Assembly (NCBI GenBank): GCA_009767595.1
Contig: VSDK01016926.1
Location: 87,435-151,434, forward strand
Reading direction: 5' to 3'
Source: Symbiodinium kawagutii
Taxonomy: Eukaryota; Sar; Dinophyceae; Suessiales; Symbiodiniaceae
Length of the DNA stretch: 64,000 bases
In this document: positions 28,601 to 38,822 of the stretch, piece by piece
Numbering within the stretch: position 1 is the first letter of the stretch
Layout of the letters: each line of letters opens with the position of its first letter
Made by a program: the position numbers and the translations under genes
Notes under the pieces: generated by a model
Database searches by the model: none
What the model was told of the DNA's origin: nothing
Seen by the model: only the letters and a program-made list of their open reading frames with translations

Positions 28601-31600
28601 GTTTGCCTCGGAATAGATGTTGATTTTACACATGTCGCAAGTCCTGCCAAAGCTAGCAGCCATTGTCAAAGGAGTAAAACCACTTAAAACACGGAAGGAC
28701 GATGATCAAACGAGATATGCTGATCATGAATCTGGGACCTCTATTCTTTCGCATTTTTCAAGGCACGAATCTTTCGGGGATTCCTGGTGTTTAGCTGCAC
28801 CCAGCTAGAACCAATACTTTCCCTGTGGTGAAAATAATGATATCAATAAATATCGATCTCCATCGATCTCTTATTCGTATAGTTATCATGACGTGTTTAT
28901 GATTTCAGGTTTGGCGCAGAACATCGTTGATGCCACATGCCACATGCCCTGCCGGTCCATGACTCGCACCCACTTGGCAGAGCTTCTCCACGCCCTTGCT
29001 CTTCTCATCGATTCGGGGGTCAATCAGCTCGTCACAAGCACGAGAGATGGCCTTTCCAGAGCCAACCAGTTGGATGTGTCGTAGAGCCCACGTATGCCCA
29101 CGTCATGCCTGTAGTGTGTGTATTTACTGGTTTATATATATATATATACACATACACAATATGTACACATATTTTATTGATATGTAATGAACATGATTAT
29201 ATAACATTCAGTGAGTGTGTGTAAACCTCTTGTAAACAAATATAAGCATAGTGATCTTTCCATCCATTGACGGTCAACTTCACTGGACACATCAATGAAA
29301 AAGGTGTCATTTGATCGTTTGGGATCAACAATGGTCAGCATGGAAGCAGGATGGGAACCTGACTGTCAAGTTGTTGGTGCCACAGTCCAAGGGCGTTCTA
29401 CCCTATAAGTACCTAGTTAGCAAATGATATTCTGCAGTATCATCGTATCATCAAAACAACCATCATGACCAGTTAACCACTTCCTAATTCAAAGAAAGAA
29501 AGAGTAGATCCAAACAACGGCATAAACTCTTGATAGCATCATAGCCGACACATTGGGACGGTGGGCACTCAACATCAATGGGATGCCAAACTGGTAGGAA
29601 GTTACGTTGCCATCAACCAAGCGACTCTTGACGCCAAACTTTGCTGATCGAATCAGGTAAGTCGATAGGTATTGGAATTTGTGTTCACCAACATTCAGAT
29701 GCAAAACAATAAGGATACACATGTGGATAAGTTACCAATATAGTTATATATACATATGTCAAGTAACAAAGGCATACAATCATCATGTTATTCAATCTTC
29801 TTCATGTGACCTCACTCAACACATGTCATGCCGACCTGTGGTCGGCTTCCAGCTGAGCGTTAGCTCTTCAGTTGATCAAGGTCAGACTTCGGCCCTGGTG
29901 GGACCCCCCACCTCCTTCTTTTTGACATCCAGCAAACCCAATTTGTAGTTGGCATTGGCACATGCCTTCCTTAGTGCGGCTGGTTGATGATTGAAGTCCC
30001 ATGGTCATGGTCTCAGCATAGGTGCAAAACTCCCAGCATGAGCAATCAACTGAGAATGTTTAATAGTTCATCGATCTTCGAAACAAAGATTCCAAAAACT
30101 TCATACTCCCCAGTGTGACGACATAAAAAAGACCTGCATGTGTCAATTCAATTCTTGAGACCGGTTGGTCTTCACGCAAGATCAACAGGGGAGAAAGGCG
30201 GTCATCTGATGATAGGATTCATTGCAATGTTCGTTCATTGTAGTACTGTCTATTCATTAAGCACAAACTGACTGCCCAAACGCAGCAAAACCTTCGCGTC
30301 TCCGACGCAGCTGCAAAAATCTGGTCGCCGCGGAAGACCACCAAAGACAGCGAATCAATGCGGATCACCTGGCTGCCTGGTGACTGGTGATTGAATACGT
30401 AGCAAAATTGCGAGTGATGTACCATTGGTGACCTCCCCTTGACCCAGCCACCCCAACACGTTCATTCTACTACCCTGTAGACAAACACGATCAAAAACAT
30501 ATCCTTCTTGCTGGGGACCTGATATTTTCGGACACTACCACATGCCGCCCAAGATTCTTCACCATGGCAAAGGCAACGAGAAATTCCGGAAAGTTCCGCA
30601 ATCTGATGCCTGATAGATTGGTGCGGTTGACTTGCCAGCACCATCATGTGCAACGAGGATGTAAAATAGCCACGCAGCAAAAAACGCTCTGGGTACATCC
30701 ATACCTCATGTCAGTTTATCAACATGTTTGAGCACATCAAACTGGACAATTGAGGGAAAACACTCGGGTGAGTCATGGGTTTGGCCCAGATACCAGTGAT
30801 GTTGTAGCATTCCAAAGCTCGCAATGTCTGGATTCCTGAGTGCGACATCTCAGACCCCTCGGAATGCACAGATCCAATACTCCCAGTTGTTGGGAATTGG
30901 AAAAGCTCTTGGAACAAGACCTGAAACCACGACCTTTTCTTCAGCTGAAATAAGAACAGGGTGTGGGTCGAAAAAGGGCACTGTACTTCAAACAAGCATC
31001 TTAAGGGATTAACCTATATCATCCCATACAAGCTGAATGTCATGGGATTTTCCAAAAGCTGACTTCACCCAACAAATGCTCATTTCCATCCATTTCCATA
31101 CATGGACGGGTACCCAGCATCGATGATTGCAAGCAAACCATGGCGTCACGGAGGCACCACCATTGATCCGTTGATGGATACGCCCAGAAATATTTGGGCT
31201 CTACAATCAATCATTGCAATGGCTTTACAATGTTTGTGAAAATATCTAGTTAAACTGGCTACATGAATATACCACCATGTCTCAAACCACGAACCAACAG
31301 GATAGGGTTTCTACCATGGACCTTGCCTGTCCTGGGACATCACGTGACATCATCCACCAAGGGACCATAGTACGCTTTCTTTGGCACCTCCTGGCACGAA
31401 CCGTGGTGAAATCCCAGGATCATCTTGGGTCACTGGTTGTTCAATCATCCTACAGTGGTGGGCTGCCAACCAAACATGATGTCTCGTTTTGTTCAAGTCA
31501 AAAACATTGGCACCAAAGTGCAGGGTGAAGAACGAAAGAGCATTTCAGCGGCAAATATGCATCCATCATTGATCATCATTTATCATCATTGATCATCATT

Positions 31601-32519
31601 GGCCATCTATCATTGATTGTCATGAATCATACATCAACTATCATCAATTATCATTGATCATCAATCATTCATCAATCAACTCTCATTGATTATCATCAAT
31701 CCACATGACCAGCCGCACCATGAAGCATGGCGAATCGCTCATCTTGTCTGTGCTGCGCCGGTCCTTGGAACCCAACAAGTCCTTCTCGGTACGGGTGCCT
31801 CCCAGCGAGGCACGAGCTGCTGTTCAAAAGGGGCTACCAACCGAAGCAGCCTAAGCAGCCCAAGCAGCTTCCAAGTCTATTGATGATTGATGAGAATTGT
31901 CTGAAAAGGAGGTAATTATTGTTGATAAAAGGTATTGATGATACAGTAATTGTTTGGATTAGAGGTATTCAGAAGATATGCCCACAAGAACGGGCTGGTT
32001 CTGATCACAAAGCTGGTCCTAGTAACCGCGATCAACTTGCGGGCCTGCGGCTTTTGGCAACGTCCATTGATTTTTTTTGGATAGAAAGTTGCTGGGACTT
32101 TCACCCATTTCTTTGAACTGGTTGGTAAGGGGCCTGCGCCTGAACGAAAGGCACAATTGTGGAGTTCTTTCTGAAAGAAGTATACAAGCTAATTATATCT
32201 CACCATCTTCCTTCCATGCTTCACTATACTTCCAAAATTGCTGACAAGACTTGACTTCACTAGTTCAATATTTGCTGGAGTGATGATGTGTCAGCACTGA
32301 GTTCGGCAATGACAGGTGTTCTTGAGGAATCAAAGTACTGTAGCCACGGTTTGCAGGTAAGAAACAATGTGGTTCATAATTAACCCAATCAACTGAAAAC
32401 ACTCATTTCATGTAGTCATGATGCTGGCAATTGTTCGGCAATGGAGATGACCATCATGAAGATCTTGATGATGATGGTGATGATGATGATGATGATCATC
32501 ATCATGATCATGATTCTGC

Positions 32520-32578
<59 letters not shown>

Positions 32579-32759
32579 GTGGTGGTGATGGTGATGATGG
32601 TGGTGAAGATGATTGGTCAACACCATCACCCTCACCCTTATCAACGTGAACAACGGAGCCTCCCATGGTCGCCGGGGCACCTGAGTCCAGATCCACCACA
32701 CTGGGCATTGTCACCATGGGACTGAAGGCATCATCGAAGCTTCCGCGACGGTCCCGCAT
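13961..32759 (-). CDS. aspA: Aspartate ammonia-lyase (aspartase), 26 exons
   Basis: Aspartase deaminates L-aspartate to fumarate and ammonia, reversibly. The joined exons give about 500 residues, close to the roughly 480 usual for bacterial aspartases. All three superfamily regions are visible: [22 protein letters not shown], and [15 protein letters not shown], whose Ser-loop supplies the catalytic base. The family alignment runs from [15 protein letters not shown] to a C-terminal IIVELGFL segment. I call aspartase rather than class II fumarase from [22 protein letters not shown] and [19 protein letters not shown]. The start is the first ATG after an in-frame TGA 27 nt upstream; no clear targeting peptide follows. 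Donors are 10 GT, 11 GC and 4 GA; acceptors are AG, nearly always followed by G. No stop or frameshift was met. Least certain is the 3' end of exon 7. Confidence 0.9.
14694..14755 (-). CDS. aspA: Aspartase exon 25
   Basis: Encodes [20 protein letters not shown], the SIG.VT.L.P.IG motif. GT donor splits a Lys codon. Confidence 0.95.
14858..14946 (-). CDS. aspA: Aspartase exon 24
   Basis: Encodes SIRVLSRG then [19 protein letters not shown] and KD. GITANKE is typical of aspartases. GC donor. Confidence 0.95.
16554..16627 (+). repeat. Dispersed repeat family 1, copy 4 (intronic)
   Basis: GGTGGTTTCAACGCC, ATCAACGAACCAACC, TGTTTATACTGAAAAAATCAAA. It sits in the intron between aspartase exons 23 and 24. 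Confidence 0.6.
16772..16858 (-). CDS. aspA: Aspartase exon 23
   Basis: Encodes [19 protein letters not shown] then [10 protein letters not shown]. The GC donor inside a Ser codon is preferred to a nearby GT because only it keeps the frame into exon 24. Confidence 0.9.
17566..17599 (-). CDS. aspA: Aspartase exon 22
   Basis: Encodes [11 protein letters not shown] plus one base, directly continuing VNPVIP. GC donor. Confidence 0.95.
18617..18634 (-). CDS. aspA: Aspartase exon 21, 18-nt microexon
   Basis: Encodes VNPVIP, the second part of the signature, between an acceptor GCTGAG| and a GA donor (CCT|GATGCT). Upstream and downstream exons are both in phase 0 with it. Confidence 0.9.
19599..19628 (-). 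CDS. aspA: Aspartase exon 20 (30 nt), catalytic loop
   Basis: Encodes [10 protein letters not shown], the first part of the superfamily signature. GC donor after AAG. Confidence 0.95.
20045..20107 (-). CDS. aspA: Aspartase exon 19
   Basis: Encodes [19 protein letters not shown] then PK, an invariant superfamily stretch before the catalytic loop. GC donor. Confidence 0.95.
20761..20778 (-). CDS. aspA: Aspartase exon 18, 18-nt microexon
   Basis: Encodes only VSKICN, the KICNDLRLL motif being completed by exon 19. Acceptor CGCGCAG|, GA donor (AAT|GACGCT). Confidence 0.85.
21067..21111 (-). CDS. aspA: Aspartase exon 17
   Basis: Encodes [17 protein letters not shown] donor after AAG. Confidence 0.9.
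21958..22005. repeat. (AACC)n microsatellite
   Basis: About ten AACC units in the intron just past aspartase exon 16. Confidence 0.9.
22060..22131 (-). CDS. aspA: Aspartase exon 16
   Basis: Encodes [19 protein letters not shown] then SSSVG. GC donor. Lies next to an AACC microsatellite. Confidence 0.95.
22605..22648. repeat. (GAT)n microsatellite
   Basis: Some thirteen uninterrupted GAT units within an aspartase intron. Confidence 0.9.
22805..22886 (-). CDS. aspA: Aspartase exon 15
   Basis: Encodes [19 protein letters not shown], conserved region 2. GT donor. Confidence 0.95.
24204..24281 (-). CDS. aspA: Aspartase exon 14
   Basis: Encodes [18 protein letters not shown] then ALSNAVN. GT donor splits an Arg codon, completed by exon 15. 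Confidence 0.95.
24624..24705 (-). CDS. aspA: Aspartase exon 13
   Basis: Encodes [19 protein letters not shown], a highly conserved helix-loop of the superfamily. GC donor splits the next Met codon. Confidence 0.95.
24910..24999 (-). CDS. aspA: Aspartase exon 12
   Basis: Encodes [18 protein letters not shown] and on to AIKNL. A GC donor inside a Ser codon restores family spacing. Confidence 0.9.
25748..25779 (-). CDS. aspA: Aspartase exon 11 (32 nt)
   Basis: Encodes [10 protein letters not shown], the PND.VN motif. The acceptor was chosen so that phase and spacing to GQY match the family. GT donor. Confidence 0.85.
26562..26614 (-). CDS. aspA: Aspartase exon 10
   Basis: Encodes [17 protein letters not shown] plus two bases. 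GC donor. Confidence 0.95.
26695..26785. repeat. Imperfect tandem repeat, TATAAATGGTTTAT units
   Basis: Repeated ACTATAAATGG / TTTATTACTATAAATGG blocks, four to five copies with variation, in the intron between aspartase exons 9 and 10. Confidence 0.7.
26811..26851 (+). repeat. Dispersed repeat family 2, degenerate copy
   Basis: CCACTGGATGATTTGGGGGGT then TATTGAGAATCACC. It shares ACTGGATGATTTxGGGGG with the copy at 41891 and is intronic to the aspartase. Confidence 0.45.
27862..27899 (-). CDS. aspA: Aspartase exon 9
   Basis: Encodes [13 protein letters not shown], conserved superfamily region 1 with the substrate-binding T-S-x-N. GT donor. Confidence 0.95.
28424..28458 (-). CDS. aspA: Aspartase exon 8
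   Basis: Encodes [11 protein letters not shown], matching the family's F.VD.IQ just before the first conserved region. GT donor. Confidence 0.9.
28984..29051 (-). CDS. aspA: Aspartase exon 7
   Basis: Encodes [17 protein letters not shown] and a few more residues. The GC donor at the 3' end is uncertain: GA donors 9 or 18 nt upstream would shorten an insertion relative to the bacterial enzyme. Confidence 0.7.
29912..29969 (-). CDS. aspA: Aspartase exon 6
   Basis: Encodes [22 protein letters not shown] donor is chosen over an adjacent GA site because it keeps the family spacing. Confidence 0.8.
30558..30609 (-). CDS. aspA: Aspartase exon 5
   Basis: Encodes [16 protein letters not shown], with Lys completed across the intron. 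The GA donor (GTGAA|GAATCT) joins to give AMVKKA as in other aspartases. Confidence 0.85.
30794..30835 (-). CDS. aspA: Aspartase exon 4
   Basis: Encodes (G)[13 protein letters not shown], the family's YGIQTLRA segment, with a GT donor. Confidence 0.9.
31366..31390 (-). CDS. aspA: Aspartase exon 3 (25 nt)
   Basis: Encodes EVPKKAYY plus one base of the next Gly, the VP..AYYG motif. Flanked by GCCAG| and |GTCCC. Its length is exactly what the phase of exons 2 and 4 requires. Confidence 0.85.
31764..31798 (-). CDS. aspA: Aspartase exon 2
   Basis: Encodes [11 protein letters not shown], the N-terminal DLLG motif of aspartases. The donor is GA (AAG|GACCGG). Confidence 0.85.
32452..32612. repeat. 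Compound (GAT)n/(CTG)n trinucleotide repeat
   Basis: A GAT/ATC tract, then about eight CTG units (32517-32541), then about thirteen GAT units. It lies roughly 70 bp into intron 1 of the aspartase. ORFs of poly-His, poly-Asp, poly-Ser or poly-Met over it are repeat translations. Confidence 0.95.
32681..32759 (-). CDS. aspA: Aspartase exon 1 (start)
   Basis: Begins [14 protein letters not shown] and ends VVDLDS plus one base, GT donor. The leftover G completes the Gly codon opened by exon 2. It lies next to a large trinucleotide repeat in intron 1. Confidence 0.7.
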
Positions 32760-32769
32760 GGCGCGTTGG

Positions 32770-35700
32770 ACTGTGAAGCAACGGCTTCACGCTGGGTTCG
32801 GGTGAAAGACGGGGAATGACCGCGGGATGAAGCATGGGATGAACCGTGGGATGCATCTGATTTTTCAGGATTTCGTCAAGGAATTGACGTTCAGGTTTTT
32901 GAAACATTTGTAGCTGGATTTTGAGTTGCTCAAAATATCACGACCACCGCTTGATGCTGGCAACTGTCACGGACACCCTGCCATGTCGCAGCAAGGCTAA
33001 GGGTTTGATTTCGGGGATCCATGGCAGACGCCCGAAGTAAAAACATGCTGTCCTACCTGTATCATATGTTTACGTCCTTGAAATCAATCAGTATCAACTG
33101 TTAGTGATTATTGCATCCCGATTTCTAAAGTACAGCGTACAGGGTTACGACCGATAGCCATTTTTGAATCACATAAAAGGTTTCAATTCTATAACAATAT
33201 AGTGCAAATGACCATTTATATAACAAATCCTCGTCAATTTGTTATACAAACATTAGCCATTTCTGCTCAAGAACAAAGAAGTGGATTCCCAGTTGGACCT
33301 GAGCAAACCCGCCGGGTTTTTTTTCTCAGCGAGCCCATGTGGAGGGGCAGTGCTGACCTGGGACTCAAGTTGTTGAAGCAAGGGTTTTTCTAGGGACCTG
33401 GGTCGTTGATTTCTTTGTTGGGAAAGGCGGTACTCTACACGTATATATCTACAAATATGTTTAATTTACTGTCTGTATGATGTAAAATTTTTCATATATA
33501 TATATATATATTCATTTATATCATAAAAATAATGCAAATAAAACCACATGTACATAATGTATCGAGCACATCATGCACATACAGCATCACCAACAAAGAC
33601 CGGAATGCCTCACACAAACAATTAGCAATTGTCATTGCAAAAATTTGCAAACGAACTGGGAGAGACCATGTGATCCATCTTGAGGTCACGTCGCTATGAG
33701 CAGATCGGTTCGACCAGCGTTGTTCGTGCTGGCATGCGATACTGCTGATGTTCTCACCAGTTGCCCAGTACTGCCACTAAAACTCAGTCAAACATATCTG
33801 GGTAAGTCTGTGCATGATAAGTTGGTTTCCCACTAGAAGGATCTCAAAGGTAATCACTTGAGAGAATCCCGTTGACTGTCAACTGCGTAATCGATGCACC
33901 AGCAATACATGGTTGTTATGGGCTTGCCATGCCGGATTGGGCAAGCCACGTGTCTGAAAGCGAACCGGCAGAGCGGGTTGATATATGCACCATGGTATAC
34001 AACCTATAAGCACGCAAAACAATGATATTCTTCAGGAGTGAACCACCAACCTGGGAGTGCGACTAGTTGTTCGGGCCATTTATTCCGAGAAAGCAAACTT
34101 AGATATACAACATCAACAGCAGCAGCACCACCAACAACAATAGCATCGAGAACACATCAAGGACTGTGGTGATGTGCACGCACTCCTAGACCGAACGATG
34201 AAAGCCCAGACCAGTTGATTGTCAAAATGTGTCCTTCGCAAATCGGTTTTCAATTTTAGCCGCTGCACCTACATCCAGATCACCCAGTAGCTAATGAAAG
34301 ATCTGAAGTGTATGTGTAACGTATGAATGTCCATATGTACAAATACAGTATATTCTAATTTGATGTATTTGTACAGATCTCGCTGTGCAAATCTGTCTGC
34401 AAAAAAGGTATACCACATGACGAGACCTTGGATACGTTAGTAAGTCGATTTCAGACAGGCAATTTTGTGGTTTCTTAAAATAGGGGTACCGCTAAATCAT
34501 CCAGTTTATCAAATCACCATTTCTAGCAATAAACCAGCCATTTTTTGGGACGTCCCTGTCTTGAGAAACCACCAAATCTTGACCCATGGTCCCCCACCTG
34601 GCTGTTCGGATCACCCCAAACGCACGCTCTCGGACTAGCGACGCCACCTGGCGGGTAGATCCAGTGGTAGTGATTTTCGAGGCAAAACTTGTGAGTCACC
34701 AGTTCTTTAGGTGGCGAACCATGGGAAACCATGGTAAACCTATCATCCAAAAACCTATGGCTATTCATAGTTGTAAATCAGTCTATCTAGCAGGTGATTT
34801 GACTATCACAAGCTGTACAAGCTGTATATAGAAATATTAATATATAAATATACATATGTTTCAGGGACCTAGTTATATGTGGTTGTCGTTGTTGATGTTG
34901 TTATTGATATATCATGATAGGTAGATTATCCGATTGTCAAAATTAATGCATTTGTTTAATCATGATATTGACAATACATGATCAGTACAGTGTTGTTGGG
35001 GGACTCAACTAGTCGGGATATGTTCAGATGTTTGCATCTTAAATATGCCTAACAAACATTAACAAACCATTCTCCGGTTGATGGCTCTAGCACGGCTAGA
35101 ACTATCCTGTCATTGGTTGTGAACCACTACAACTGACTATTTCCATGCAACGGGTTGACTGTCACCATCATAGTTCGATCGAAGTGCGGCCATTGACCGC
35201 ATTCCATTATTCATGTTTGTATAGTAAGTGTCATTGAACCCCAAACATCTATATACCTTCAATGACAATGACAACATCTTATTTCCTGTTGAAGTGAAAA
35301 CATGCTATGGCTGGAACCAAGTGGCAATACAGTATCCCCAAATATGTCCCTGTATACGCCACATTGTCTGCTCAGTTGCAAGCACATCGGGGGCAAATTT
35401 GATGTTCCTCCACTCCCAATTGAGTAATCATTGACTCCTACCCCTGGCGGGTCTTTACTTCGGACTTGACTCTCACAACTTGAAAGACCTCACTATCCAG
35501 GAAACTAAACACTTCAATAATCAACGAAACATCTCAGGCAAAAAAACATTGACGTTTGGCCTTTGGACTTATCTTAACAAGAATCGTTCCAAGCAATGCC
35601 CATCCGGTCGCTTTTCCAAAACTGGAGGAGCCTGAGATGTAGGCTGCTACTTGCCGTGGGCGCAAATGGTGCCTGTTTGCAATGAAACTGGACACACCAC

Positions 35701-36370
35701 ACCCCGCATACAGTATATGGCATCGACTCAAATCAATCAACCACACAGAACAAAACGATCACCTCGAAGAACCCCATGTCAGATTCAAAAAGATCTTGCG
35801 CAGCAGGAAACTTGGGCAGTTTCCCAGTCGGAATTCCAGACCTGCACCGTGAACGTTCTGCAGGCACTGGATGGCACTGGCATGCCAAAGATTCAGCGAT
35901 GGAGACACAACCTTGTGGTGCTTGGCGTCTGAGCACTGTGAACACACTGCCGTTGTGACTACGTAGACTGTTCCACATCAAGTGTCCCAAAACCACTGCT
36001 ATTTTGAGCCGTCAAAAATGGGACATGAGGCCCCACCACAGTGGCATCACCTTGTTGCTCGAAGCTGGCGAATCCAGAAAGCGAGAATGTTTACCCAAAG
36101 ATCTTATTGTGTCCGTACATCTTATGGACATCGACGCGTTAAACTGTCAAACAATACCCCATTTTGACTATACTTCATCGCAACTGAACGAATGATACGT
36201 GATCATACTAGCTTATCAAAATTGCAATTACCAAAACACCTATGCCGGGTACGCATGTGTGCCGTGTGTTTGCTGGGCATGGCTTCCCCCACGTCAAGCC
36301 ACAGCCATGCCCTCCAGCATCGGCCTCGCTGTTCCGCCGCTGCTGGATATGTACGAGCTCCGGTGCTTAG
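32770..36370. other. Non-coding stretch upstream of the aspartase
   Basis: I found no recognisable exon here. It should contain the aspartase promoter, but no TATA box or other element can be named with support. It includes AT-runs near 33497 and the inverted-repeat element at 34467-34573. Confidence 0.5.
34467..34573. repeat. 107-bp inverted-repeat (MITE-like) element, family 2
   Basis: The left end is GTGGTTTCTTAAAATAGGGG. The right end, read on the minus strand, is GTGGTTTCTCAAGACAGGGA, so the ends form imperfect terminal inverted repeats. Internal blocks AAATCATCCAGTTT and TAGCAATAAACCA recur at 41891 and 10336. I see no obvious target-site duplication. Confidence 0.55.
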
Positions 36371-36371
36371 C

Positions 36372-36453
36372 TGCGGTGCTCTGCTTCGACGATTCGAGAC
36401 AGCAACAGGAGAAGCGCATGTCGCTCCGCGTGCCAAAGGCGTTCATGTTCCAC
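36372..36453 (-). CDS. Candidate minus-strand exon, unrecognised protein
   Basis: After an acceptor CGCTTCCAG the frame reads VEHERLWHAERHALLLLLSR then IVEAEHR, ending at a GC donor. A plus-strand frame is also open across this GC-rich island, so strand is inferred from neighbouring minus-strand exons. Confidence 0.35.
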
Positions 36454-37673
36454 CTGGAAGCGGAGACTGGGAACATCTTGCCACATCTGGGGCCCTGATT
36501 TGGTTATGCCGTTGTCCAAGGGTCAGCTGCAGCTCCCGCCTACCTTCAAGCACAACAACTTGCCAGCTCTCAGGTCTTCAGAAGGCAACTATACCCAGCA
36601 GTGACATTTAAAATCATGTGATTGATGTCATTGTAGTTCAAAAAACCATCAACCAGTACAGTACATGATTACGATTCTGAGCGTCAATCAGCTGTTCAAG
36701 GGTTGCAGGTTTTTTAATCAACTATTATGCATTTGCATGCACATCTGAAAACAAAAAATGTATCAACCATGTTCCTCACCCATATGCGGAAAACGTGATT
36801 ACTTATAGCAATTGGACTTCACAAACATTTTATTTTCATGTGTTTCATGAGTGTTGATGATGAATTACGTAGTGTGGATGATGAACAGCTCAAGATTTCT
36901 CAGGCCACACCACGTGACATGGGAACTTCAGCAGCTCTCCGCCGAGCGACCACCACAGGCGTCAACCAGCGGTGCGGTAGCTGGAGACCGCCATGGCCCA
37001 CCAGCTGAGAGCTTTGGATCTGGGCGGTGCAAGGGAACCACGGGACACCATGGGACCCTAGTGGTTCTTTAGTGGGTAACTCTAGTGATAAGCCTGGCTA
37101 CCGAGGATTCAGTCAGGGTCCCTACTTGTTGCAAGGTGTGAGGAAATACTGAAGAAGTTCGTTGGGTGTGTTGCACTTGTCATTGGCGATCATCAACCTT
37201 GGACCTGCTCTTAGCGGTAGTAAAGGTTCGGACCTGTTCATCACTTGAGGTGTTCAAAAACCATGAAACATAAATATGGACCGGTTTACGAATCAATTTA
37301 ATCAAGAACGATTGCTTATAGTGCCCTCGCCATGAAGTTCCAAGAAAAGTTGTACTTTTCGAAATAGTGTGGACCAACATGATACAAGCGGTCAGTAAAA
37401 GACACAGACAAGGACTCAGTCACACACACACACATATTGATTAATATCTCTGTAAAATGTATATTCCTTGTTATTGTTGGATCTCTTGACTCCTACTAGT
37501 CTCCTTGGATAACCCTTCATGGGTCACTTGGGTCACATTTCCTTGCTTGGATCCCACCAGGAGTGCTTCAAATGGCTCAGGTCCTTTCGACCCGGAGCGC
37601 AGTTTCACGGCTTTTGATGTTGCTTCGCCGAACATCAACCAGCAACAGTAGGGAGATTATTGGAACAAAAAAC

Positions 37674-37674
37674 A

Positions 37675-37737
<63 letters not shown>

Positions 37738-37739
37738 AT

Positions 37740-37791
<52 letters not shown>

Positions 37792-37793
37792 CG
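37674..37793. repeat. (GAT)n microsatellite
   Basis: About 120 bases of GAT units with one interruption near 37734. Confidence 0.95.
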
Positions 37794-37861
37794 CGATGGT
37801 GATGATAATGCTCACCATGATCCCATCGACAGCTTCTACATAGCTCCATGAATGGGCCGCC

Positions 37862-37962
37862 GCCACTACCACCAACAGCCAGATGTTCGGCGGTCCCAGA
37901 TGCAGATCTCCCAACGATGGAAGCAGAGAGCCAAGTGCCCAGAGCCTTAGCAATGGTGGTAA
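37862..37962 (-). CDS. Possible minus-strand exon, unrecognised
   Basis: The minus-strand frame reads TIAKALGTWLSASIVGRSAS then GTAEHLAVGGSGGG. Another, more hydrophobic, frame is open as well. The ends were not fixed. Confidence 0.25.
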
Positions 37963-38561
37963 CATGCTTCAGTCACAGCCGTTGAGGATTGTCAGTTAAT
38001 TGTACATGATACAAGTAACATGGTTCATCATGGTAACATGGTTGTGTAATGATTGGCATATTGGAACATTTGGCAGTTTGATTTTAGTGATTCATAACCG
38101 TTATATAGATTGCACTGGGATTGGCAGCAAACAAACAAAAAGGTTATATAACCATGTCACGATACCATTAACAAACATTCATAGTACTACAATTCATCAA
38201 AGTACAAATATCATGTTACAATACCATTTACTAACATCAAGTTCATGCATACCCCAGTTCCAAATCTTACTGCACCAAAGGTCACTCTATTCATGTTGCT
38301 TTCACTGCGAGGTCAAACCTGGATGACAAGGTCATGAAGACACCACCGACCACCATCCAATAGCCATCCAATACAACCATCCAATATACCGTAACTTATA
38401 ACCATCCAATACAACCATCCAATATATCCATCCAATAAGCACAATAACCACCACCATCCAATGTAACCATCTATAACCATCCATTAACCAACCATTAATC
38501 ATCCATTAGCCATCCATTAACCACCTACTAACCACCTATTGACCATCCAACGACCACCATC

Positions 38562-38644
38562 NNNNNNNNNNNNNNNNNNNNNNNNNNNNNNNNNNNNNNN
38601 NNNNNNNNNNNNNNNNNNNNNNNNNNNNNNNNNNNNNNNNNNNN
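38562..38644. other. Assembly gap (83 N)
   Basis: A run of N. The left flank is made of CCATCCAATA-like words, the right flank of GGTTGATAGTGG-like words, so the gap sits at a change of strand composition. Confidence 0.99.
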
Positions 38645-38712
38645 GGCGGCTCGCCGGGCAATGGCCACGAAGCTGTGCGCCTGCGGGCGGCCAAGGGCAT
38701 TGCAGAGGGACT
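38645..38712 (-). CDS. Possible minus-strand exon fragment at the gap
   Basis: The minus-strand frame reads SLCNALGRPQAHSFVAIARR and runs into the gap. The composition is coding-like and the island is the only GC-rich DNA nearby. Confidence 0.3.
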
Positions 38713-38764
38713 GGTAGGGATTAGTAGGGATTGAGGATCGTTAATGGTGGTTGATAGTGGTTGA

Positions 38765-38822
38765 TAATGGTGAATAGATGTGAATAGATGTGAATAGATG
38801 TGAATGAATATATGTGAATAGT
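38765..38822. repeat. 10-bp tandem repeat GTGAATAGAT
   Basis: Three exact and two degenerate copies of GTGAATAGAT. Confidence 0.85.

Noticed and set aside
33145..33180. CCGATAGCCATTTTTGAATCA, weakly like the dinoflagellate spliced leader
   Set aside because: Too many mismatches and no gene follows; most likely chance.
36192..36611. 139-codon plus-strand ORF
   Set aside because: Arg/His/Ser/Pro-rich composition typical of an antisense frame of GC-rich coding DNA; a minus-strand exon is the better reading.
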